A program made the translations under genes and the position numbers. Under the pieces are notes generated by a model. The model ran no database searches and was not told the origin of the DNA. It saw only the letters and a list, made by a program, of their open reading frames with translations. Shown here piece after piece: positions 9,931-20,886 of a stretch of DNA of 64,000 nt; the first letter of the stretch is position 1; each line of letters begins with the position of its first letter. Source of the stretch: Gaeumannomyces sp. JS-464. Its lineage: Eukaryota > Ascomycota > Sordariomycetes > Magnaporthales > Magnaporthaceae. The DNA is taken from the NCBI GenBank assembly GCA_002197995.1, contig NGZR01000003.1:6820001-6884000 (forward strand). Direction: 5' to 3'.

Positions 9931-12428
9931 CCTAGAAACCCCGAGTGAGAAGAGGCCCGTGTCAGGTTTCGAGGAGACGCCGCTCTCTTATTGGGTAACA
10001 AACAGCCATAGTTCGGAACGAAGTAACCCACCAAGTTTGAATATTATCAGAAGAGTCTTGCGACAATGAAGAAGCCAGGATGCGTTGCCCGGGGCAGCCT
10101 CGTCTTGTTAAACTTCGCTCATCAGCATCTCTGTCGTCTTTTTGCTCCCCACAGCGGCCAGATAAAAATTTGCAGTCCGACAACGCCAAACTGGAACGCC
10201 CATGGCCCGAACTTATCCTGAAGCTCTCTTTCCTATTTCCTGTATCCTTTCAAGTTTCCTATTTCGTACCTCCTTTGCTACTCTTATATTTTTTTCCTCT
10301 ATCCTTTATCCTTTTCCGTTCTTTTTTCATTCCACCAAAGCATTACCTGAAGCTATTAATCATAAACCTTTCGGTTCTCCAAACAACCCGCTGCGCAGTT
10401 TATACGCACGGCAGGCTTGTATTTGGTAAAGAGGCCCATGTGCTGGAAATTGCAAACCGTGCATAAAACGCGCCAGTACGGGTGGAGGAAAGCCGAATAT
10501 GGTAAGCTGTTCGCAATGGGGGTGGTGACGTATCAACTGTCGCGTCCTGGATGATTTTGAAAGCCGGAAGGAACACCACGTTACCTCCACAAGCCAGGGT
10601 CAGGCTCAGAAGGTAAACGGTAGAGGTTTCAAGTAAGGTACCTATCGGCTTTGACATACTGCAGATTGGACCTTGAAATTTCAATACCATTCGCGGCCAT
10701 CTGCATGTCGTATGCAGCTGCCCAAAGCTAGGCACGGAGATGACGTGCTCTCCACGTTACCACTTTGGCGTTCACCGAGGGCTCCCGGGGTTGGCAATGT
10801 GTCTGGGGAGTGTTTACGATAATTAGAATGAATATGTGCTTCGAAACTTCCTGCCGGCCGTGAGCGAGGAACTTGTGGCTGAAGGCTAAAGGATTTATGG
10901 AACCTGACTTGAGGTTATCACGGGGCCGACTAGATTATTGCTGGACTCTAGAAGTGTCTCGTCCTGAACGCGAACATAAAACACCTTCGCTACTAGGCTG
11001 CGCGCAGAACCCCGTCGTCTCAGGTCAGATCGTCCGTTTCCCCGCGTTGTTATTTCCTTTGCAGCCCGGACCGGTAATCACGAATTTCTTTCATAATCTC
11101 GGCAACTTTCTGTGCCTCTCTAGACCATGTATCACGTGTTGTCAAGGCTAGCTGCTTCCCGTGCCGTCCCGCGTCCCACCGCCATATGCTGTGTATCCAA
11201 AAACACCGTTATCTCCATGAGCGGAGTAACTAGAGACGCACTCAGTATCCTGCTGGCCTACCACCGGCGACGGGATCAAGCGGCGAGAAGTCTCGGATTC
11301 CGCCGTGAGGGTGCACAACAAAAAGAGTCCCGCCGCTTGATGCTGCGTCGTGTCATGGCACCTCAACAGCATCCCAGGTTCGCGTTGGACACGTACCACG
11401 CCCAATGCCCGATCGTTTTCCGCTGTCCTCCGTCAACGAATTTTTAATTACTACGGAAGCCGACATAAGTGGTGCCCAAGCCGAACGGCGAGCATGTCGT
11501 TCTTCACCGGTCCTGATACCGACGTCGGACTCTCCGCTAGGTTCTGACCGGCTGCAGCTCGCAGAAAAATGTGCTATACGAAAGACCGGAGAGAAATGAT
11601 GTTTGGGCTTGGCACGCTGCAGCCGAGGGATGTCAAGATTGCTTTTTTTCGTTTTTTTTTCGCGCTTATGGTGGGACGCCAGCGAGTGGTGGGCGGAACA
11701 AGCTCAATGCTAGCGCTGGTGTCCCCCAGAAAAGGGGGCTGGGCGTTTGCAGGAAGCACACAAGACATGCTACGTGCGCGTGATATCAGCCATGTGTTTT
11801 GCGCCATGGATCGAACTGCCGAGCTCGTAAATGATGTTCAAAAAAGAAAAGAAAAAAATCCCACTAGGAACAAAATCGGCCTCGAAATGCCCAGCTAAAG
11901 AAGACGAGCAAGGGGGCCGCTGCTCGTGTTTGTGACGTCACCTTCACCGACGGTGTATTTGAAACAAGAGCGGTGAGCCTAGCGACCAGACCGCACATGG
12001 CCAAGAAAGACAGGGAGGGGAAATGCCGGTGTGGCGGGCTCGCCATGACGGCTCTAAACAAACACACAAACCACCAAGAGACGCACCTGGGGCTACCGGT
12101 CAGGGCGGAACGATGAGTGCGAGGGGGGGAGAGGGGGGAGGAGGGAGGGGAAAAAAAAAGCAAAGAGGCAGGGCTACCAATTAGTAGTAGTCTGATGCAT
12201 TTGCCTAAGGCTCGAAGGGGAAAAAAAATCGATGCATGCGCCGCATCCGAGACAAAGAAGCAGGGCAGCGAGGCCGACGCATGTGGGCAGATATCATAAA
12301 TGATAGAATTCGGCGGTGTCGGCAGCAGCAGCAGACAATGACGTACCAGCGAGGTACCTCTCGTCGTGTGCACATGCCCTACCCGCAAGGCGGCGCATGC
12401 GGCGGCAGCACGCGGGGCGGACGGCCAA

Positions 12429-12465
<37 letters not shown>

Positions 12466-14869
12466 TCCTTTCTTCTTTTTTGTCTTCTTGCCTCTTTGCT
12501 GACGGGCGTGAGCGACGGTCGAACGTTTGGGCATCCAGGCGTCATCGGCAGCCTCCGCTGTTTGCCAGCCAGCCGTGCAGCCTGTCCCCGCGGTCCCGAA
12601 GGCGAGTTCCGGCGGTTGAGAAGCAGGGAAAGATCACGCCCTATGTCTTGGGCTTCTAGCGCAGCAGGAAGCCCCCGAGGTTCCCGAAGGGTGGTGGAAT
12701 CTCGGTGGCGCCGTGGTAGGTTGAGGGGAGGCGGATTGTTGGACGCACATGAACATGAACATGCCAGGTACCTACCACCTGTGTACACGAGCCGACACGC
12801 ATGCAGGTACAAAATGCCCCGGTGTTTCTTGTTCTTGTTGGGCCGCTGTCATCTATCATCTGTCACGGTGGCAGGGCATATCTGGAGTTCGGCCCCTCGG
12901 GGTATGGAGAGAGGAGGGGCACGCGGCCGGGGCAGGGCATGCAGAAAAATGCCGACGGCCGCGGCTGAAACCCAACACGAGAAGAAAAGAAAGGAGCGGC
13001 GAAGGGAATCGGAATAAAAATAGGTAAATTGTAGCAGCCAGCTTGAAAACAAAAAAGTCTCGGTAGGGCGTAAGGCCGATGTTCCGTGTCTAGCGACGGC
13101 GCGATCCCTCGAGAGAGAACAAAATCGGACATAACCGCGAGGCACAAAATATGACACGTTACGGGATACCGTACCAGCGTTTAAGGTTTTGCCGTCGCGG
13201 GCAATGGCGGGAGTTTCTGGCAGGGGACGGGAAAGTGAGGAACGGAGTGTGGCTTTTCTGATCCCCACCGATCCCGATAGGGAGACAGTAGGCGATGTGG
13301 CGCGATACGTGCCCAGGGCCGTAGATGAGCCTGGGGTTGGTGGCTGCCGTCAGGCGACAGAGAGCCCAACGTGGCTCACGAGTGTGAGAGAATGGACCAC
13401 AATGTTTCGGCCCAGGTGGCCGCTGCCTTGAATACAGCACGACAAGCGCGCTCGCCGGCGGGCTTTTGTTTTGGGCTGGTGGATGAGCCCCGATATGACA
13501 GGTCAACAGCCCGTCGTCGTCAGGTGCACACACGCGCGCCCTGGAGGTTCGTCCGGATATGTTGTATGGCGTTGTCGACGGAACAAAGACGGAAAAAACC
13601 AAGCAGGCCCGAAAAGTTAAAAGAATTTCGCTACCTAGGGAGCCAAGCTTCTCGGTGAGCTAGTGTTTTTTTTTTTGTGTTTTCTGGGGCAGCCTGGAGA
13701 AATTGGAAGGAGAAGCCGAATTGCAGAGGATCAACATCAAGTCACATCCGACGGCAGATGGCCCCCCAGCATGGTGTGGCCCAGCGGATGGCGACGTCGC
13801 TGAAGCCACACACAACTGCCCTCCACTCGCAGCTGGCGCCTGCCCCACGGTTGCCTTCGGGGTGCCAGCTGGGGGTGGTGCGATGCCAAGCGGATCCCTG
13901 CGGCCACGCAGCTCGGGCGTGTGACCGCCCGGCGCTAAACCCAGATCTCGACTACTAGCAATTTTTTACTTTTTTTTTTTTTTTTTTTTTTTTTGTCTCT
14001 TGCTGGACGCCGCGGGAAGGCCGAGAAGCCCCGATGGCCGACCTGGAACATGGCGGGAAATGAGCAAGACGGGAACCCCTGAGCTGATAGAAGAAACTAG
14101 AGGATTTGGATTTGACGCGTGCGTAGCGGTCAATAGTTCTCGGGTGCGTACATGAGTCCAGCGTGGTACAAGTGGCAATGCATCGATGCATGAAAGCAAC
14201 GGGGTTATCGTGGAGAAGGGATGGAGGAGGGGCTAGACGACTCCGGCAAAGCCTTTGCTACGTAGGTGGGGTACGTGAGTACATACTGTGCATGCAGACA
14301 GCACAGCAGGCGCAGCGCTTACAGGCGGCGCAAGCCAAGCGCCAAGGGTAGCATGTACCGAGCCGTGACTTGCCTTGCACAACCAGCCCAAGCGCATGCG
14401 ACTGACTGGCCGAGTTGGCACCGGCCGGTGATGGGGCATTACCACAGCGTCCCGAAGGAGAGGACACAGGGCCCATGAGGTCAAAGCCGGTGAGGGAATT
14501 GTTGTCCATATGTGTATGGCCGTATCGGCAGGAGGACGAAAGAGGAGAAAAGTCGAAGAAGCCACTGCAGGGAGGCGATCAGGGCCACAGACGCAAGGCA
14601 CGCACGCAGCGCACGGCGGCGCTCGCATGATGGGCTGGCTGCAACTTTGACAGGGAGAGCGGGAAGTCTGGGGCTGGGGAGATTTGATGTGTCTTTTGTC
14701 CGACTTTTATTTATCTTTTATCTTATTTTCGTTCGTTTTCTGACTCACTTGGCGTCTGTTTCGAGATGGCAAGATGTATTTGTGCAAAAAGCAAGTCCCG
14801 AAACAGTCAAGTTCTGCCGCCCCGTCCAGCACAAAGGAACCAAAAAGGGTGAGAGAGAGAGTGTGTGAG

Positions 14870-14910
<41 letters not shown>

Positions 14911-17504
14911 ACCTTTTAAGGCCACCCCGGCTGTGGCTTGGTGGCTGCATATTGCGGTAGACCTGAAATCTGGGCTTTGGATGGCATGGAAGCGTCTGTA
15001 GCACGAAAACAGCTAGGCTATGCAGACCGCCGCCCGCCGCCCGCCGTCCTTTTGTTCGGGCCCTGTCTTGGTGGGCTGGCAGCAGACGGACAGGCAGTCA
15101 TGCAGGTCGATCTCGGGGGCCGCGCTGCAAGGGCGGCTTTGGCCTTGGTGCGAATCGAGGCCCGAGAACGTGTTTTGCTTGGTGTTTGCCTGCTTTGGAC
15201 CGGTTTCGTTTCTTTTTCTGCTGATCCCTTTTTTTTTTTTTTTTGCTTTTTTCTTTTGTACTCTTCTTTCTTGCTTTCTTTTCCTGTAAACCAAAAAGCA
15301 TCCACGGAATCAAGCCCGTTAGCCCAAGACGCACGCGACGTGCCTGCGGCAGCGTCGGTAGCCGTCGCGTTGTGTGCAAAGGCATCATCAAAGCTCCCCG
15401 AAAGTTCCAAGCTCCAATCTTCAATCCCTCCTCCTCACCTCGGTCCATCCATCGCACATCAAAGCACGGTCCTTGGTTGCAGGCATTTAGCGAAGTGCTG
15501 GTGCACCCAGCACGAGCCCCACTTGGCCAGCTGCTGCTAGGGTGCGCACCAGCCAACCTCGGCATGCCAGGCCTGGGTTGATGGGGCGAAGATCAAATGA
15601 GGGCTCAAGCGCAGCTCGCTCGCTCCCACGGCACGGCAAGCACTTTGAGCTCCAACCTTCAAGCAGCGCGTGGTGTGTGGGGACCAACCCTAAAGTCCCC
15701 ATCGGCAAGGGCCTGTCTCGTTGTGCTCTTATGTAATCGAACTGCCTGTGGGGGATAGCTCGGTGTGGCCCACCGATAGAGCGCCTGAGTGGTGGGCTGC
15801 AGGCTGCGATTTCCGTTTTCGGGAGAGGTGCCACGTCGGGGTGGTCACAGATCACCGGGAGAGCCCACCACCCTTTGATTTCTTCAATTTTCTTTTTTTT
15901 TTCGTGGATGCGTGCTCTTTTCCCTTTCTTCATTTATCCTCCTGCTCCATTTCCCGCCGCCGTCCTAGCGCGTTCCAGCTCCTGTTCCTGCGCCCAAAAG
16001 CCGCCGCCGCCAGAGAGGGCTCAGCGATGATCGCAATGCCGCCTGCGAGCGACCCCTCGGGAAATCAAACCCTCGTGCATGCACACGTGCACACCCAGCA
16101 GCACCCACCCTGAGCCAGACCGGTCTCCAGCGTCGCCCGGCTGGCTGGTCGGGTTGGGCATCGATGCGATGGCTGTCTGACCGGTGTAAGCGTTGTTCTT
16201 GACTCGCCTCCTGGCAGAGGCTATCCATCCGTTAGACCGGCAGCCTGCCGTTGTGTGTGTGTTGCGTGTGGTGTGTGCTTGTGTGTGTGTGTGGTGCTGA
16301 GTGCTGCTCACTGCTCCCGGCCCGATCAGGAGACGCGACGGCAACCCACGGCCACGCACGCGCGCCGCGGCGGCAGCAGCCCCCCCCCTCCTTCATGGTC
16401 GTCACCATCCTGTCCCGCCGCCCAGCCCTGCCGTCGACCTGACTACCTGACCTGCCTGACCTGGCTGGGCTGGTTGCTCTCGCTTTGCTTTTACACCTGC
16501 GTGCGACTCACTCGCGGGAGGCCTGCTGCTGCCCTGCTGCACGCACTGCGGCACGGTACGAATACGGCACCAGCTGCCCGGCCAGCGCGGCCTTCCCGCC
16601 CTCAGCTGCCGCGTCCCGGGCGCTAAAGTCTCTGTTTTCTTTCCCGCCTACGTAGCCAGGCCAACTGCAGCAGGTAGTCGGTACCAGCCCGGAAAAATAA
16701 GTCAGCCCAAGAACAGGGCCGCCACCACCTACCGGTCCACTGGTTCTTCGTTTTTTTTTTTTTTTTTCCTCTCTCACGCTGCTTTGGGCCATTCTCCCCT
16801 CTTTCTTTTCTTTTTCTTTTATATTACTGTTTCCTTTTTGGCGTTCGTCCTGCTGGGTTTCAGGTACCGAGTGGGTACCTCGGGGGAAATGAAATCATCT
16901 CGCCTCACTTACTCTCCGCAAACCTGCGTCTCGACCTGGTGTTTGCCTTGGGGGGAAAGGCACACGTCCATTGCAAACCCCATGAACCATGGACTGGACG
17001 GAGCTAAGAGACCGCCTGTTTTCCGGGCAGGGAGGCATGTACCTCCCTAGTACGGCATCGGCTGCCTGCCTCGTATCTTGGGCAAACAAGCTGCCGTCGT
17101 GGCAGCACGCCCACCATCCTGGCGGAGCCTTTTGATAAATTGATAACCCCGGCCTCGTCTCGACCAAGACTAGAAGACGCCGGCACTACCACCAAGACGA
17201 CCAGGGCATTCAAACCTTCTTTTCACCTATCTGACCTGTCTGACCAGCTGGGCACGCCGTGGCACGCACTGTACCAAGAACTGCGCTTTGCCTGCATCTG
17301 CACATCCCTCAAGGCTGTTTTCTGATGCGTCACTCTGACCTGTGACGGCTTCGCACACGGACGTCATCTTGCAACAGGGCGGTGCCACCAACTCTAGTCG
17401 CCCTTCCAGACCCTCGAGGATCCTCAAGCCCGGTCCGACCCCCCAAGCCTCCAAGACCGGGTCGACAGGCTTCAGACGCCTGCCGTCCCGCCTGCCACAT
17501 CAGC

Positions 17505-17552
<48 letters not shown>

Positions 17553-18133
17553 AGAAAATAAGAAAGAAGGCCATCAGGCAAGGGCGGAGGGATAAAAGAA
17601 AACAAGGCGAAACGGAAGAAGGAGGACGAAAAACCTTACTACCAGCAAGCAAGGGCGGCAAGGGGTGGCCCCCACAAGCTGTTTTTGCCAAGCGTTCTGG
17701 CTTCAATTTCCTGGTTCTAGAAAAAGACAAGACCAGCCAACCGGCCGGCCCAGAAGCCAACCAGTCGACCGACCCAGAGACCCGGGCTACCACACCGTTT
17801 CTCCCTCCCACACTGGCACTGGCCACTTAGACTCCACAGGTGCTCCCACACCACGCCAGCAAAACCCAGGGCTTCGGGTCTGATAGCTCGCATGTGTCTC
17901 CCCAAACTTCTGCCTTTTGAGAAAAAACACCACCGACACCGCGCCGGATTTACAACCTCACCCGCATCCGAGGCCCGCCACATCGAACCCGCGCGGTAGT
18001 TCACGGGCAGGGACACCCCCGGGCAGTGGGGGAGGAGCAGCGCCAGGAACACACACAAGCAACCCCCAAGAAGGGCAACAAAGCAAGCCTGTTGCCACCC
18101 TCGTGGTGGAACGCCACATTCCGCCGCCGAGCC

Positions 18134-19554
18134 ATGTCCGCCACGCCGGCTGCAGCAGACACCACCACCGCAACCGCAACCGCAACCGCAACCGCAACCG
18201 CAACCACCGCCGCTGCCGCCGCCGACCAGCAGAGGAAAGCATGGCAGCCGCTGCACCCTGACGTCCGCCGAGGCTCGACCCGCAGTACGTCAAGCTGCAC
18301 GACGAAGTGCTGCAGTACTTCTTCCCCGACCACGAGAAGCGTGGGACCCGGCCATCCGCCGGGGCTCGCCCAACGCGCCGTCGGCCTGGGCCCTGTGCCC
18401 GTCGGGGCGGTGGAAAACTTTGACTTGGGCCTGTTCAAAATCCGCGCATTCGTGCCCAGCACCCAGGGCCCCTCCGACTCGCCCCGCCCAAACGCGCGGG
18501 GTGGCCGCTTTTTGTTTGGTTCCACGGCGGCGGCTTCGCCCTGGGCGACCTCGACAGCGACCTGGACATCATTACTCGTTCTGCCAAGGTAGGCCTTGCC
18601 CTTGTCCCATTCTCCCTGCGTGGTTTTGGTCGATTCCTGCAGTCGAATCCGTTTTCGTCCTCGTGCAGGTGCCTCTACATCCAAGCGACATCACGTGTTG
18701 GACTAGGGTCGTCGATCATGCTATCTTTGGAAACCTGGGATAGCGAACTTCGGAATTGAAGTCTTTGGGTTATTTTGCTTGTTACGTTGGCAATTTTTTG
18801 TCTCCTGCACATGCTGACAAAAATTGATAATATTCAGAATCACGATGTGTTGTGGCCAGCGTTGGCTACCGTCTCGCGCCAGAGCACAAGTACCCTGCAT
18901 CCATCGAGGATAGCGTCGCCGCACTACGCTGGCTCCTTTCGCCCGAGGACGGCATCGCGAAGCTGGACCTTGACCGCACCCGGTTTGCCTTGGGTGGCGC
19001 TTCAGCAGGCGCCCTGCTCGCCGTTTCCGCCTCCCTCCACTGCGCCGAGGATGCCAACCCGGACGTCCGCCCGTTGCTGCAGGTCCTGATCGTCCCCGTC
19101 GTCGACAACACGGCCCAGCCCGACGGCGAGCGCTGGTCCGTCAAGGGCCGCATTGCCCCGGGCCTCACCCCGACCCGCATGCTCTGGTACAGGAACATGT
19201 GGCTCAACACGGCCGCCGACGCACAAAACTGGGACGCCAGCATCGACCGCGCCCCGCGAGAGCTGATCGCCCGCCTGCCGCCCGCCTTCGTCGCCATTGC
19301 GGAAGAGGACCTGCTCGCGCCCGAGGGCGAGCAGTTCGCCGACCTGATGACCGCCGCTGGCGTCCCGGTTGAGAAGAAGATTTACGAGGGCTGCACACAC
19401 GCTCTGCTGGCGTATTCCGCGTATGTGAAATGTCTGCCAACTTCTGACTTGACCAGAACGCTAACGATAATTATAACAACGCAGGCGCATGGACAAGTCG
19501 AAGGAGCTACTCCATGATTGCGTGAACCGCATTAGAGACGCACTTTATGCGTGA
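18134..19554 (+). pseudogene. Alpha/beta hydrolase (HSL / arylacetamide-deacetylase type), first exon multiply frameshifted
   Basis: Carboxylesterase-like enzyme of the hormone-sensitive-lipase group. The oxyanion motif HGGGF lies in PLFVWFHGGGFALGD (about 18505-18550), the nucleophile elbow in GGASAGA (about 18990-19010), the acid in EEDLLAPEG and the base in CTHALLAYS; all four catalytic landmarks are present. Exon 1 starts about 18134 (MSATPAAADTTT), includes a (CAACCG)n microsatellite coding Ala-Thr, and needs four frame corrections, each equal to one missing base: about 18270 (before LDPQYVKLHDEVLQYFF), 18340 (before WDPAIRRGSPNAPS), 18381 (before GLGPVPVGAVENFDLG) and 18500 (before WPLFVWF). 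Intron 1 is about 18589-18837; its phase also does not match by one base. Exon 2 (18838-19420), a 64-nt intron (19421-19484, GTATGT, branch CTAAC) and exon 3 to TGA at 19552-19554 are clean. Either a decaying gene or local deletion errors; the intact exon 2/3 argues that loss, if real, is recent. Confidence 0.78.
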
Positions 19555-20886
19555 ACCTCGACCTGAAGCTCAACCTCGACATTCTTTTGCTCGACCACTA
19601 TTCTTTCTTTTGTGTGCTGACTGTAACCTTTTCTGTCTCTCTTTTACCAAAAGTTTTTCCTTTCCCCAAAGCTTTCGCACATATTTTCGGCCTTGGGTTT
19701 TCATAGATAGCGATTTCACCCCTCCAACCTTTTACGCGATTCGCCATCTGCAAAAGGTTTGGACAAGGTGGGCACGGGACGGCGCGGCGCCTAGACAGCT
19801 CATTTTCTTCTGATTCTCCTTTGTTTTCTCTCTTCCCTTTTTTTTCTTTTCTTTTGGGAAGGCGTTGGTGGCCTTCAAGGGCCGTGACTTGAACTTCTGG
19901 AAAGACGACACGCCTGATTTGATTTGGGATCAAAAGGGCGATAGATAGAGCGGCGGGTTTTTCTCTAGTTTTGTCCATTCTTTTACATATCTCCAAAACC
20001 TCTGGAAAATGACGAGAACAATGTATATGCCTGCTTTCACTTCTCTGTTGAAATTTCTGTGGTGGTTTGTTGAGGACACTGAGTGGACGGTATTTCGAGG
20101 CCTAGGCTGAACTTGGAAGTCTGGCTGCAAAATTGTAAATAACTTTCGCTATTCCCTTTTACAATCTTATTTGAAAGTATCTATTTGTAATTACTCGCAT
20201 ATTCGACACATAAAATACATGTTTTCCCTGCAAGCAAGAGTTGATGTCGCGACTCTCGAATTTGTCGACTCTCGTGAAACCCCTACCCGCCTTTGTTCAA
20301 AACATGCTGAGGACAGTTCATTGTCGTAGCTTCATTCTTTCAAAACAGCAGTTGATGAAGGGCGACGGGTAGATCCGAGCACAAAGCGGCGCGGCCCGTC
20401 TCCCTGTTCGTCAGGCTGCTCTACAAACAATGCTCTTGTCTAATCACAGAGTAGTCTTTGTTCCAAGATCAACACACGGACAGACCCTGAACGTGTTTCT
20501 TGACCGCCTGACATGTCTTAAGCCGGAACCAATTTCCAGCTCGCAGAGATCTCACAGAGCCTTTGAGCTCGGAGAGAACAAGAGGATTGTCTTGGCTCGG
20601 ACAGCGCTTTGTCGAATCTTTCGCTCGAGGTGTATAATTACCTCGCCTCCCTCCTCCTCAGTCTCCGGGTTGGAAGATAGGGCAGCCATCCACTAGCCCC
20701 TAACATAGTGGCAAGGGTGCACCTCCGCATCTCTTGCTGGTTTCTCGCTAGCCACCCTGACGACCAGAAGCAGGTAATTAAGAGTTGCGTATTTGCAACT
20801 CTTCTCAGCTTCTCATCACTCAAGGAGGTCGGCCCCTCTCACCAGTCTTGCTAACGGCAGCTCGCAACCTCGTCTATTCCACCATA
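19555..20886. other. Intergenic region, no gene seen
   Basis: Holds the 3' region of the hydrolase and the promoter of the zinc-repeat gene. CT-rich stretches precede the next gene at 20640-20660. No supported coding or RNA gene. Confidence 0.45.

Larger units (their letters stand above)
7800..18133. other. 10-kb gene-poor region rich in homopolymer runs
   Basis: Upstream of the permease and upstream of the alpha/beta hydrolase. I see no supported gene. Runs of T or A of 16-40 nt occur at 8480-8495, 12431-12462, 13970-13994, 14870-14908, 15229-15244, 16751-16767 and 17508-17547. There are GT/CT-rich stretches near 16250-16300 and three degenerate repeat copies at about 9515-9930. Open frames in it are short, have biased composition and no recognisable product. 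Base composition is ordinary, not AT-rich as in the transposon block, so it has not suffered obvious RIP. It may hold long 5' UTRs, noncoding RNA or very old relics. Confidence 0.5.

Noticed and set aside
12316..13017. 233-codon plus-strand open frame with a poly-Phe segment
   Set aside because: The Phe run is only the 32-nt poly(T). The rest lacks codon bias and resembles no protein.
15748..15820. tRNA-like stretch (AGCTCGG...GATAGAGC, then GGCTGCGATTTCC)
   Set aside because: The D-arm looks right, but the TPsiC box is poor and the acceptor and anticodon stems do not pair.
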